A DNA stretch of 45,384 nt, from assembly GCA_020446505.1 (NCBI GenBank), contig JAGREN010000091.1, positions 1 to 45,384 of the forward strand, given 5' to 3'. Both the position numbers and the translations under genes were made by a program. The notes under the pieces are model-generated. The model was not told where the DNA came from and did no database searches. It saw only the letters and a list, made by a program, of their open reading frames with translations. The DNA comes from Novosphingobium sp. (GTDB taxonomy: Bacteria > Pseudomonadota > Alphaproteobacteria > Sphingomonadales > Sphingomonadaceae). Below, one piece after another: positions 35,324 to 44,019 of the stretch. How positions within the stretch are numbered: position 1 is the stretch's first letter; each line of letters opens with the position of its first letter.

Positions 35324-36547
35324 ATGGCCGACAAGTCCCGCAAAGATAGCGATCCGCCGATTGGCACTGGCACGAGGCTCGTTTCTGCCGGTCGCCGCGC
35401 GGAATGGACCGGCCCTGTCGTCAACCCTCCGGTCTGGCGAGCGAGCACGCACCTCTACGAGGACATGACCGCCCATCGCGAAGGCCCTCGTCACAACGAG
35501 GATGGACGCTTCTTCTATGGCAGGCGCGGCGCGCCGACCCAGTGGGCCCTGGCCGAGGCCCTGACCCAGCTCGAACCGGGCGCGGCCGGAACGGTGCTCT
35601 ACCCTTCAGGTGTTGCCGCCATTGCCGGAGCCCTGCTCGCTGTCCTGCGCCCCGGCGACGTCCTGATGATGGCCGACAACGCCTACGATCCGAGCCGGGC
35701 AATGGGCCGGGGGCTGCTCGCCGATTTCGGCATCGAGACACGCTTCTTCGATCCGCGGGACCTATCCGCGTTCGAGGCCTCGTGTTGCGAGCGGACCAGG
35801 GCTGTGCTGCTCGAATGCCCCGGCAGCCTGACCATGGAAATGTGCGACGTGCCGGGGCTCGCCCGCGCCGCGCGCAAGCGCGGCATCGTCTCCCTGCTCG
35901 ACAACACCTGGGCCAGTTCACTCGGCTTCCCTGCCCTGGCACGCGGTGTGGATATTGTCGTGTCGGCCCTGACCAAACACGTCGGAGGTCATTCGGACCT
36001 GATGATGGGCGCGGCCAGCGCCGGACCGAAGTTCTATCCGGTGCTCAGAAAAAGGGCGCAAAATCTTGGAATCGTTGTTTCTCCCGACGATGCGTCCCTC
36101 GCCCTGCGCGGCCTGAGAACGCTTCAGGTCCGGCTTGATCGTGAAACCTCTAGTGCACTTGAGGTTTCAGAATTTTTAGCGGGGAGGTCCGAAGTCGCTC
36201 TCGTCATGTGCCCGATGCTGCCGGGATCGCCAGGTCATCATATCTGGACCCGTGACTTCACCGGCGGCTGCGGGCTGTTCAGTTTTGTCTTTCGTGGTGG
36301 CACCGCGCAGAGCCGGGACGCATTTATTGACGCGCTGGAACTGTTCGGGATCGGCTACAGCTGGGGCGGCTTCGAGAGCCTTGCCGTGCCCGTCGACCCT
36401 GCCCCGCTCCGCTCGACGATGCAGTGGCCGCCCGAAGGTCTTGCCCGCAAGGACCGCTTCGGCGTGCGTCTGTCGATCGGACTGGAAGACCCGGCCGACC
36501 TGATCCGGGACATCGAACAGGCTCTGAACAGGATGACTGCCGAATGA
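35324..36547 (+). CDS. metC: Cystathionine beta-lyase (Cys/Met-metabolism PLP enzyme)
   Basis: A 407-residue fold-type-I PLP enzyme of the MetB/MetC family. The Schiff-base lysine is Lys218 in SALTKHVGGHSD. Other family signs are TLEL-like YGRRGAPTQWALAEALT near residue 60 (substrate/PLP contact), YPSGVAAIAGALLA and DNTWASSLGFPALARGVDI, in which the Asp contacts the PLP ring. It cleaves cystathionine to homocysteine, pyruvate and ammonia. MetC is preferred over MetB by overall look; this is not certain. An alternative start, ATG 35270 with GGGAAAG, would add 18 residues but leave only 11 bases to the divergent queF start. Its stop overlaps the next gene (ATGA). Confidence 0.87.
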   Translation: MADKSRKDSDPPIGTGTRLVSAGRRAEWTGPVVNPPVWRASTHLYEDMTAHREGPRHNEDGRFFYGRRGAPTQWALAEALTQLEPGAAGTVLYPSGVAAIAGALLAVLRPGDVLMMADNAYDPSRAMGRGLLADFGIETRFFDPRDLSAFEASCCERTRAVLLECPGSLTMEMCDVPGLARAARKRGIVSLLDNTWASSLGFPALARGVDIVVSALTKHVGGHSDLMMGAASAGPKFYPVLRKRAQNLGIVVSPDDASLALRGLRTLQVRLDRETSSALEVSEFLAGRSEVALVMCPMLPGSPGHHIWTRDFTGGCGLFSFVFRGGTAQSRDAFIDALELFGIGYSWGGFESLAVPVDPAPLRSTMQWPPEGLARKDRFGVRLSIGLEDPADLIRDIEQALNRMTAE

Positions 36548-37608
36548 CCGTGTCAGCCTCCCCTCCGACAGACTTACCCTCCGAAAGCGCTTCGCCCATA
36601 GCCACCACGACGCCTGTGTCGGCTCCGAGCACCGAGGTCGCCGACGAGCCCGTCAAGGGAGCGGAAGGCATCAAGGACGCGGTATCGGAGAAGAGCAAGA
36701 CCGCAGGTTCGATTGTCGAGACCATCGACAGCTTTGCCCTGCAGGCCGGATCGTTCCGGCTCTCGGCCTGGGACGTCCTGATCGTCGGCTTGGTAATTGT
36801 CGGCGTCTTCGCCTTCGCCAAGATCGGAAGTCGGGCAGCGCACAGCGCACTCTCGCGCGCCACGCGACTCGATCAGGCACAGCAGGTGCTGTTCGAAAAG
36901 CTGCTCACGCTTGCGATCTGGGTGGTCTCAATCCTCATCGGCATCGACATTCTTGGCATCGACCTGACGGCGCTTGCCGTATTCTCCGGTGCCTTTGGCC
37001 TCGCCATCGGTTTCGGCCTGCAGAAGACCTTCGGCAACCTGATAGCGGGGATCATCCTGCTGATGGACAAGTCGATCAAGCCGGGCGACGTCATCGCCAT
37101 TGCCGATCAGGCTGGGAACGAGACTTTCGGCCAGATCCGCAAGATCGGCATCCGCGCCGTTTCGGTCACGACTCGCGACCAGCGCGAATACCTCATTCCG
37201 AACGAGAATCTGATGATAAATCAGGTTGAGAACTGGTCCTATTCGTCCCGCAACGTGCGCATGCAGGTCGAAGTCGGCGTCTCCTACGAGGCCGACCTCG
37301 ACCGGGCCGAAGAGCTGATGCTTGAAGCCGCGCGCTCGGCCAAGCGCGTGCTGGAAACGCCGCCACCGACGGTCTGGCTCAAGGAATATGGCGACAGCTC
37401 GGTCAACTTCACCATCCATTGCTGGATCATGGATCCGGAGGAAGGCGTGGGCAATGTGCGCTCTGACGTCCTCAAGAAACTCTGGTGGCTGCTCAAGGAA
37501 AACAACATCGAAATTCCGTTCCCGCAGCGCGACCTGAATCTGAAGGGCAACGAGGAATTCAAGCAGTTGATCGAGGTGCTCCGAGGCTCCTCCGACGCGA
37601 GCCGATGA
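36544..37608 (+). CDS. MscS-family mechanosensitive channel
   Basis: 354 residues. After a ~70-residue Ser/Pro/Ala-rich tail come three membrane helices (about 78-98, 118-140, 143-165). The pore helix has the glycine-alanine pattern AVFSGAFGLAIGFGLQKTFGNLIAGI, the MscS hallmark. The cytoplasmic beta domain follows: DKSIKPGDVIAI, GQIRKIGIRAVSVTTRDQRE and LIPNENLMINQVENWSYSS. The C-terminal alpha/beta cage domain ends near 340. It releases solutes under hypo-osmotic shock. ATGA overlap with metC indicates translational coupling, though no functional link is obvious. Confidence 0.93.
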   Translation: MTVSASPPTDLPSESASPIATTTPVSAPSTEVADEPVKGAEGIKDAVSEKSKTAGSIVETIDSFALQAGSFRLSAWDVLIVGLVIVGVFAFAKIGSRAAHSALSRATRLDQAQQVLFEKLLTLAIWVVSILIGIDILGIDLTALAVFSGAFGLAIGFGLQKTFGNLIAGIILLMDKSIKPGDVIAIADQAGNETFGQIRKIGIRAVSVTTRDQREYLIPNENLMINQVENWSYSSRNVRMQVEVGVSYEADLDRAEELMLEAARSAKRVLETPPPTVWLKEYGDSSVNFTIHCWIMDPEEGVGNVRSDVLKKLWWLLKENNIEIPFPQRDLNLKGNEEFKQLIEVLRGSSDASR

Positions 37609-37702
37609 TGTGGAATTTCACGCCCTTTCAACCGTGCTGATTCCGCTTTCCGGCACTGAAAAACCAGCGTAATAGGCGTCCGGCACATCTAGGACGCATC
37701 CC

Positions 37703-38907
37703 ATGAAAACAAGGCGCTTTATTGCCGTCGCTCTTACCGGGGGGCGCTATTTTCCGTGGCTATTCCGCTCGTAGCTCAGCAGAAACCGGCATCGGGTCCC
37801 GTCGCGCGATACGACATGCGCGCAGGCACCGTTTCAGGCATGGGCGGCATGGGAGGTGGCGGCATGGGAGCCGCGATGGGCATGATGTTCGGGGGAGGCG
37901 GCAACAAGGCCCAGCACGAACTCTACTTGCGCATTGGTTCCACCCAAGGCCCGACCAAAGGCAACCCCAAGGCCGACCATTTCATGCCGCCAAACGCCAA
38001 GCTCGGCAAATCGGTCGCGCTCGTGACTCCGCGCGAGGAAAAGGCGCCTGACATGCTGCCCGAAAAGCCGAAGGGCCGCTTGCTGATCTTCTGGGGCTGC
38101 GGCGAACATGTCGGCAAGGGCCAGCCGATCGTCATCGACTTCGCCAGGGTTGCGGCCGGACAGGTTCCACCCGGCCTGTGGAACAGCGCGGTCATTCGCG
38201 ACTGGGGACCGAATGCACAGAACAGCCGCACTTTCGCGCGCTGGCCCGCTGAGGACGGCAAATATGTGAAGGCGGACAGCTCGCTTCCCGGCCCCCACCG
38301 CATCGCGTCCAACTACGCGCCGGAAATCAGCTTCACGCTGACCAAGGACTTCATGGCGCCGCTTTCGGTGCGCACCGGATCGCTGCCAAGCGGCGCGACC
38401 CGCACCAACTGGACGGGCATTCCGGACGCCACGGGCTATCTGGTCGGACTGTTCGGCGGCAAACAGGGGCCGAACGGCGAAATGGGCGACATGGTCATGT
38501 GGACCAGCAGCGCCACTCGCCAGTTCGGTGGCGGCCTGGCCGACTGGCTCTCGCCCGGTCAGGTTGCGGGCCTCATCAAGGACAGGACTGTCCTGCCGCC
38601 AGCGACCACCAGTTGCGCCATCCCGGTCGAGGTCAACAAGGCCGCGCCGGATTTCAAGGTCGGAACGCTCACGGCCTTCGGGCCTGAAGAAGATTTCTCC
38701 TATCCGCCGCGGCCAGCGACCGGACCGTGGAATCTGCAATGGACCGCGCGCGTGCGTCACCGCTCGACCACCAGCTGGATGAACATGCAGGGCATGTCGA
38801 TGGGCGCGAACCAGGGCGCAAGCCAGTCCAATCCCGAATGCAAGAAGAGGGGCGGATTGGGCGGTATGCTTGGCGGTGCGCTTGGCGGAGGTGGCAACGG
38901 TTGCTGA
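37703..38907 (+). CDS. Gly/Met-rich exported protein, signal peptide split by a frameshift
   Basis: As written, ATG 37703 encodes MKTRRFIAVALTGG and then reads to a stop at 37772. The main frame (383 residues from GTG 37756) begins AIPLVAQQKPASG. Adding one G to the run of six at 37739-37744 joins them as a perfect signal peptide, MKTRRFIAVALTGGALFSVA, continuing IPLVAQ. The mature protein has a GMGGMGGGGMGAAMGMM segment, a middle domain with GRLLIFWGCGEHV and TARVRH strands, and a GGLGGMLGGALGGGGNGC tail. Family not recognised; probably periplasmic or outer-membrane associated. It may be a sequencing error, a real null allele or slippage-based switching. Confidence 0.75.
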
Positions 38908-38923
38908 GCTGAGAGCCAAAATT

Positions 38924-38944
38924 TAATGCGATCTATTCGCATTA
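38924..38944. promoter_or_regulatory. Fur-like operator upstream of the TonB receptor
   Basis: A perfect dyad TAATGCGA-TCTAT-TCGCATTA (8-5-8, 21 bases) lies 4 bases upstream of a TTGACA at 38948-38953. Size and AAT-GC...GC-ATT symmetry resemble alphaproteobacterial Fur boxes, and the downstream genes (siderophore receptor, piuC) are classic iron-repressed genes. A -10 is not clear: CAATAG at 38971-38976, spaced 17 bases, is a weak match. Confidence 0.7.
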
Positions 38945-39005
38945 GCGTTGACATAATCGCGAATCAGTCTCAATAGCACCCTCACAATTTCGAGGGGACT
39001 TCTGC

Positions 39006-41321
39006 ATGACCGATATTCGTCAACCCGCCGCTGGCGGGAATGCCTCTTTGCGGCCTGCCGCCAAGCAGGGAACGATACTCGCCGGCGCGCTCGCGGCTGC
39101 GTTTCTGCCTGCTGTGGCTTGGGCGGATGAAGCTGCTGACGAGAACTCGCGTCGCTCGGACATAATCGTCGAGGGGCAGCGGGCTGGCGATGCGAACCCG
39201 AATGCCGACCCCGAGGCTCCCTACAAGGTCAACCGTTCGTCGGATTCCCGGTTTACGGAAGAAGTGCGTGACACACCCAAGTCCATCACCATCATTCCCA
39301 AGGAGGTGATCGAGGACGTTGGCGCGACAAGTTTCCGCGATCTGGCGCGCACGACGCCCGGCGTGACGCTGGGCACCGGCGAAGGGGGCAACGCATTCGG
39401 CGACCGCATCTTCATCCGCGGCTTCGAGGCGCGTAACGATATCTACATCGACGGCCAGCGCGATCCCGGCGTCTCCAGCCGCGAGGTCTTCGCCATCGAA
39501 CAGGTCGAAATCGTCAAGGGGCCGTCAAGCGCCTTCATGGGTCGCGGCACGACCGGCGGCTCGGTCGGCCTGCAATCCAAGCGAGCGCAGACCGGCAACG
39601 ATTTCCTCGTCGCCGAAGCTGGAGTCGGAACCGAAAAATTCCGACGCGGCACGATCGACGCCAATTATGAACTGGCGAGCGGTCTCGCGCTGCGTGTCAA
39701 CGCGCTCTACCATTCGGCTGACGTTCCCGGCCGCGATTACGTCGATTCCGAAAGGTACGGCGTCGCGGGCGCACTCGGCTGGCGCGCGACCGATAGTCTC
39801 TCTTTCGCGCTCGACTACTACCATTTCCGGGCGGACGGCATGAGCGACTTTGGCCAGCCGTTCGACCCGGCTACGGGCGAGCCCTATGCCGTCAATCCCG
39901 ACAATTTCTACGGCGCGGTCGGGCGCGATTTCCTTGAGAACGAGGCCGATGTCGGCACTTTCGCGGTGCAGTGGGATCCGGTCGAGGCGCTCTCGCTGCG
40001 CAGCCAGACCCGCTATGGCGAGGTTGACAATCGTTACGTCGTAAGCGTGCCGCGAACGCCTCGCGTTGTTTCCAGCGATCCGGCAGAAAACGCCACAGAT
40101 CTGGCCGCCGGCTTCACACCCGGACAGTTGGTCGTCGACACCGGTTCGCCGCAGCGCAACGCGACAACTGAATATGTCGGCAACATCACCACGGTTTCAG
40201 CCTCGCTCGATACTGGCGGCATCGCGCACACGCTCGTCTTCGGCGGAGAATTCAGCCGCGAAACCGTTACCAATCGCCGTTATGCCTTCCCCGCCTTTGT
40301 CGAAAACGAGGCCGGCACGCAGATCGGAACGCCGAGCGGGTTCACCCGCGACCTGTTCGATCCAGACCCGGTGCTTGGATTCCGCATTCCAGCCGTGCTC
40401 GATACGAACGCCACGCCTGCGGTTACGCGAGTGGAAAGCTGGTCGTTGTTCGCCATCGACACGATCAAGTTCTCGCCGCAGCTCGAACTTTTGCTCGGTG
40501 GCCGTTTCGATACATTCGAAATCGTATCGACCGGCGAATCGCGCGGTACGCCTTTCGCGGCCCGAGCCAACTTCGACTTCTTCAACGGCCAGGCGAGCCT
40601 GCTCTACAAGCCGGTCGAAGCGGTGAGCCTCTACGCCAGCTACGCCACCAGCTCGAACCCGAGCGGCGAGCAGCTCGATTCCAGTAGCCCGACTTATGGC
40701 GGCCTCGTCGGGGTCGAAAGCCTCGAGCCGGAGCGCAACAAGGCTTACGAGATCGGCGCCAAGTGGGAACTTGCCGACGGACATCTGCTGCTCACCGCCG
40801 CCGCCTTCCGCATCGACAAGACCAATGCGCGCGAAAACCTCGGCGGCGGCGTCTATGCCAATGTCGGCAAGCAGCGCAGCGAAGGGTTCGAGTTCGGCGT
40901 GAACGGCAACGTGACCTCGCGCTGGTCGATCTATGGCGGCTACACATATCTCGACGCCAGGGTTGAGGCGAGCGAGGCCAACCCTGATAGCGTGGGCCGA
41001 CGCTTCGCCAACGTGCCCCGGCATTCCTTCTCGCTGCTGTCGAGCTACGCCCTCACCGACCAGTTCACTGTCGGCGCTCAGGCCTTTTATCGCAGCCGGA
41101 TCTACGGCGGCACGGCAGAAGCGAACGACAACTCCGTACCCGGTTACTGGAAGTTCGACGCCGTCGTCCGCTATCGTCCGAGCGAGTCCATCGAAATTCG
41201 CGCCAACGTGCTGAACCTGTTCGACAAGCGCTATTACGATGCGATCTATCGCTCGGGCTCACCCTTCAGCTATGTCGCGCCCGGACGCTCGGCGACGCTG
41301 AGTGTCAGCTTCACCATGTAA
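39006..41321 (+). CDS. TonB-dependent siderophore receptor
   Basis: 771 residues. A signal peptide with a long n-region (hydrophobic core LAGALAAAFLPAVAWA near residues 25-40) precedes the mature start DEAADENS. The TonB-box-like RRSDIIVEG follows, then a plug domain (~85-190) with VRDTPKSITIIPKEVIED, RIFIRGFEARNDIYIDG and EIVKGPSSAFMGRGTTGGSV. The barrel ends in the outer-membrane Phe motif SVSFTM. The plug signature is that of the catecholate-type (Fiu/CirA-like) siderophore receptors. GAGGGGAC lies upstream of the ATG. A Fur-like dyad precedes it, and piuC starts 12 bases after the stop, so both form an iron-regulated operon. Confidence 0.95.
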   Translation: MTDIRQPAAGGNASLRPAAKQGTILAGALAAAFLPAVAWADEAADENSRRSDIIVEGQRAGDANPNADPEAPYKVNRSSDSRFTEEVRDTPKSITIIPKEVIEDVGATSFRDLARTTPGVTLGTGEGGNAFGDRIFIRGFEARNDIYIDGQRDPGVSSREVFAIEQVEIVKGPSSAFMGRGTTGGSVGLQSKRAQTGNDFLVAEAGVGTEKFRRGTIDANYELASGLALRVNALYHSADVPGRDYVDSERYGVAGALGWRATDSLSFALDYYHFRADGMSDFGQPFDPATGEPYAVNPDNFYGAVGRDFLENEADVGTFAVQWDPVEALSLRSQTRYGEVDNRYVVSVPRTPRVVSSDPAENATDLAAGFTPGQLVVDTGSPQRNATTEYVGNITTVSASLDTGGIAHTLVFGGEFSRETVTNRRYAFPAFVENEAGTQIGTPSGFTRDLFDPDPVLGFRIPAVLDTNATPAVTRVESWSLFAIDTIKFSPQLELLLGGRFDTFEIVSTGESRGTPFAARANFDFFNGQASLLYKPVEAVSLYASYATSSNPSGEQLDSSSPTYGGLVGVESLEPERNKAYEIGAKWELADGHLLLTAAAFRIDKTNARENLGGGVYANVGKQRSEGFEFGVNGNVTSRWSIYGGYTYLDARVEASEANPDSVGRRFANVPRHSFSLLSSYALTDQFTVGAQAFYRSRIYGGTAEANDNSVPGYWKFDAVVRYRPSESIEIRANVLNLFDKRYYDAIYRSGSPFSYVAPGRSATLSVSFTM

Positions 41322-41333
41322 CGGAGCCTGCAA

Positions 41334-42017
41334 ATGCTGGTCGCAATTCCCGATGTCCTGAGCAGCGAGCAAGCTGCGGCCCTGCGCAGCGAAGTGGCGG
41401 CGGCTGACTGGATTGACGGCAATGCGACCAGCGGCAGCGGCTCGGCCAGCGTCAAGCGCAACCGTCAGCTTCCCGAAGACTCGCCCGCGACCCGCGCAGC
41501 ACAGGACAAGGTTACGGCGGCGCTGATGGCAAATGCCGCGTTTCTGTCAGCCGCCCTGCCCCACTCGGTGTTTCCTCCGCTGTTCAACCGCTATGGCCCC
41601 GGCGAAGAGTTCGGCCTTCATGTCGACAATGCGATCCGCTTCCATTCCGGCAGCGGCGCCCGCATTCGCACAGACCTGTCCTGCACCCTGTTCCTCACCG
41701 ATCCCGCCGATTACGAGGGAGGAGAACTGGAAATCGAGGGCAGCTTCGGCATGGTCCGGCACAAGCTGCCAGCGGGCCATGCCCTGCTCTATCCCTCGAC
41801 CAGCCTGCACCGGGTGACGCCCGTGACCTCCGGCGAGCGCATCTCCTGTTTCTTCTGGCTGCAATCGCTGGTGGCCGACAATGCCGCTCGCGAAATGCTC
41901 TATGACCTCGACCAGAGCGTTCAGGCGCTGAGCGCGGACCGAGGGAAGACGGACGCACAGGTGCTGCGGCTCACGGCGCTCTATCACAACCTTGTGCGAC
42001 GCTGGTCGCAGGTCTAG
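41334..42017 (+). CDS. piuC: PiuC, Fe(II)/2-oxoglutarate-dependent PKHD-type hydroxylase
   Basis: The 227-residue member of the PKHX family of non-heme iron dioxygenases has metal ligands His96 and Asp98 in HVDNAIR and His159 in SLHRVTPV. Arg169 in SGER is the expected 2-oxoglutarate contact. The end, LRLTALYHNLVRRWSQV, is also typical. It is nearly always found next to a siderophore receptor, as here. Its substrate is not established; a role in ferric-siderophore handling is proposed for the family. GGAG precedes ATG 41334. Full length for the family (~226). Confidence 0.96.
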   Translation: MLVAIPDVLSSEQAAALRSEVAAADWIDGNATSGSGSASVKRNRQLPEDSPATRAAQDKVTAALMANAAFLSAALPHSVFPPLFNRYGPGEEFGLHVDNAIRFHSGSGARIRTDLSCTLFLTDPADYEGGELEIEGSFGMVRHKLPAGHALLYPSTSLHRVTPVTSGERISCFFWLQSLVADNAAREMLYDLDQSVQALSADRGKTDAQVLRLTALYHNLVRRWSQV

Positions 42018-42052
42018 CCCGCTCGGCAACACATGCGAGAGGAGTTGCCGCA

Positions 42053-42838
42053 ATGACAGACTACAAGGCCATGTTCGACCTGACCGGAAAGGTCGCCATC
42101 GTTACCGGAGCGGGCGGACGGCCCGGAGGGATCGGACAGGCCTATGCCTCTGCCCTGGGCGCATTCGGCGCGAAAGTGGTCGCGGTGGACGTGAACGGCG
42201 ATGGTGCAGCCAAGGCGGCAGAGGATCTCAAGGGCCAGGGAATCGACGCGATTGGCGTGCAGTGCGACGTTTCCGACGCTTCCTCCGTCACCGGGATGGT
42301 CGCACAGGCCAAGGCCGCGTTCGGCAAGGTCGATATTCTCGTCAACAACGCGGCGCTGATGCTGGAGGCAATCGGCCATCCGCTTTGCGCGATACCGCTC
42401 GCGGAATATGAGAAGATCATGGCGGTCAATGTAACCGGGCCGATCCTGTGCGCGCAGGCCGTTCTGCCCGGAATGCGCGAGGCGGGCTGGGGCCGGATCG
42501 TCAATCAGCTCTCCTCCGGCGCGTTCCCCGCGCAATCTGTCTATGGCGTGAGCAAGCTGGCGCTCCTTGGCGTGACCACGACGCTGGCGCAGGAAGCCGG
42601 TCGGTCCGGCATCACCGTGAATGCGATCGCACCGGGCGTCACTGATAGTGGCGCGGGTCTGACCTTGCGCGAAAACCCCTCGGAATATTCGAAAATGTGG
42701 GAAATGATGTGCCCGCTTTCCTATCGCGGCCAGCCGGATCAGTTGACCGGTGCCATGCTCTACCTGTGCTCGGAAGCTGGAAGCTGGACCACTGGTCAGG
42801 TCATCCACGTCGACGGCGGCGCGGTGATGATACCGTGA
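42053..42838 (+). CDS. Short-chain dehydrogenase/reductase
   Basis: A 261-residue classical SDR. The coenzyme loop is TGAGGRPGGIGQAYA near residue 19 (TGxxxGxG with a longer insert), NNAALM is the NNAG equivalent near 100, and the catalytic residues are Ser in NQLSSGAF, Tyr164 and Lys168 in YGVSKLALL. The acidic residue after beta-2 (VAVDVNGDG) favours NAD over NADP. The end DGGAVMIP is typical. GAGAGGAG precedes ATG 42053. It lies 35 bases after piuC and may be read from the same promoter, although no iron role is apparent. Substrate unknown. Confidence 0.9.
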   Translation: MTDYKAMFDLTGKVAIVTGAGGRPGGIGQAYASALGAFGAKVVAVDVNGDGAAKAAEDLKGQGIDAIGVQCDVSDASSVTGMVAQAKAAFGKVDILVNNAALMLEAIGHPLCAIPLAEYEKIMAVNVTGPILCAQAVLPGMREAGWGRIVNQLSSGAFPAQSVYGVSKLALLGVTTTLAQEAGRSGITVNAIAPGVTDSGAGLTLRENPSEYSKMWEMMCPLSYRGQPDQLTGAMLYLCSEAGSWTTGQVIHVDGGAVMIP

Positions 42839-42941
42839 AGCACGGATTTCCGGGCGTCCGGTGGGCGGCCTAAAGCACATCTAACACCCGGTGCAGGAAT
42901 TGTGGTTGGCATGTTGCGTCGCAACGGGCCATTTCGGTGCC

Positions 42942-43712
42942 ATGGAAAACTCACCTGCAACAACAGGCACGGTCTATCTGGTCGGCGCCGGCCCCGGCGA
43001 TCCCGACCTGCTGACCCTGCGCGCAGCGCGGCTGATCATGCAGGCCGGGCTGATCGTGCATGACGGTCTGGTGAGCGAAGATATCCTCGCCATGGCAGGG
43101 CCGAAAGCGCGCCTCGTCTCGGTAGCCAAGCGCCGCTCACGCCACACCATGGCGCAGCACGCGATCAATGACCTGCTGGTCGCCGAAGCCAGAGCCGGAA
43201 AGCAGGTCGTGCGCCTGAAGGGCGGCGATCCGTTCGTGTTCGGACGCGGCGGCGAAGAGGCAGAGGCGTGCCACGCTGCGGGCGTTCCTGTCGAGGTCGT
43301 GCCGGGTATCACCTCGGCGCTCGGAGCGGCAGCGGCAGCGCAGATTCCGCTCACCCACCGCGCCAGTGCATCCGTGGTCAGCTTCGTTGCCGGACAGTGC
43401 AAGGGACTGACGGAGCAGGACTGGTCGGGACTGGCTGGCAAAGGGCGAACGCTCGTCATCTACATGGGCCTCGCCAGCGCGCCGCTGATTGCCGAAAAGC
43501 TGATCGCCGACGGACTTTCTCCCGCCATGCCCGTCGCGGTGATCGAGAATGCCACGAGCAAGGCGATGCGCCTATTGCGAGCGCCGATTGCCCAGCTCGG
43601 CGAACTTGTAAATCGAGAGCGTGTGAAGAGCCCGGCGCTCATCATCGTCGGTGAAGTCGCGAGCGATGCGGAAGATGAACTGCACGCGCTCGCCATGGAG
43701 TACGCCCAATGA
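42942..43712 (+). CDS. cobA: Uroporphyrinogen-III C-methyltransferase
   Basis: A 256-residue SAM-dependent methyltransferase that makes precorrin-2, the precursor of siroheme needed by sulfite reductase. The start has VYLVGAGPGDPDLLTLRA, the family SAM loop. RLKGGDPFVFGRGGEEAEA near residue 87 and VVPGITSALGAAAAAQIPLTHR near 121 are the diagnostic blocks. Only the methylase is present; it is not the CysG fusion with dehydrogenase/ferrochelatase. ATG 42942 is chosen by alignment with the family start; the ribosome binding site is weak. It begins the cobA-DUF2849-cysI operon, 10 bases before the next start, which fits a supply of cofactor for CysI. Confidence 0.95.
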   Translation: MENSPATTGTVYLVGAGPGDPDLLTLRAARLIMQAGLIVHDGLVSEDILAMAGPKARLVSVAKRRSRHTMAQHAINDLLVAEARAGKQVVRLKGGDPFVFGRGGEEAEACHAAGVPVEVVPGITSALGAAAAAQIPLTHRASASVVSFVAGQCKGLTEQDWSGLAGKGRTLVIYMGLASAPLIAEKLIADGLSPAMPVAVIENATSKAMRLLRAPIAQLGELVNRERVKSPALIIVGEVASDAEDELHALAMEYAQ

Positions 43713-43722
43713 AGGTTTTGAC

Positions 43723-44019
43723 GTGAAAATTCTGACCGGAAACGATCTGAAGAGCGGCGCTGTCGTCTGGTGGGACGGTGAAGCCTGGTCGAAATACGTC
43801 AATTCGGCTGCCGATGTGGGCGATCGCGGCGAGGCAATCATCGCCCGCGAGGAAGGCGCGCAGCGAGTTTTCGCCGCCTATGTGATCGACGGCGAACGCA
43901 ATGCCGAAGGCGTGCGCCCGGCCCACATCAAGGAGCGTATCCGTGCGCTCGGCCCGACCGTGCGGCCCGACCTTACTCTCAAGCCCGGCGATGCAGATGC
44001 CGGCAACTGGGTGATCTGA
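43723..44019 (+). CDS. DUF2849 protein of the sulfite reductase operon
   Basis: The protein has 98 residues and begins with GTG 43723: (M)KILTGNDLKSGAVVWWDGEAW, typical of DUF2849, with GAAGG ~8 bases upstream. It continues with VGDRGEAIIAREEGAQRVFAAYVIDG and PAHIKERIRALGPTVRPDL. The family has no known activity but in alphaproteobacteria is regularly located between cobA/cysG and cysI, so a helper role in sulfite or nitrite reduction is inferred from context. Its stop overlaps the cysI start by one base (TGATG), so they are translationally coupled. Starting at the upstream ATG would overlap cobA and is rejected. Confidence 0.88.
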   Translation: MKILTGNDLKSGAVVWWDGEAWSKYVNSAADVGDRGEAIIAREEGAQRVFAAYVIDGERNAEGVRPAHIKERIRALGPTVRPDLTLKPGDADAGNWVI

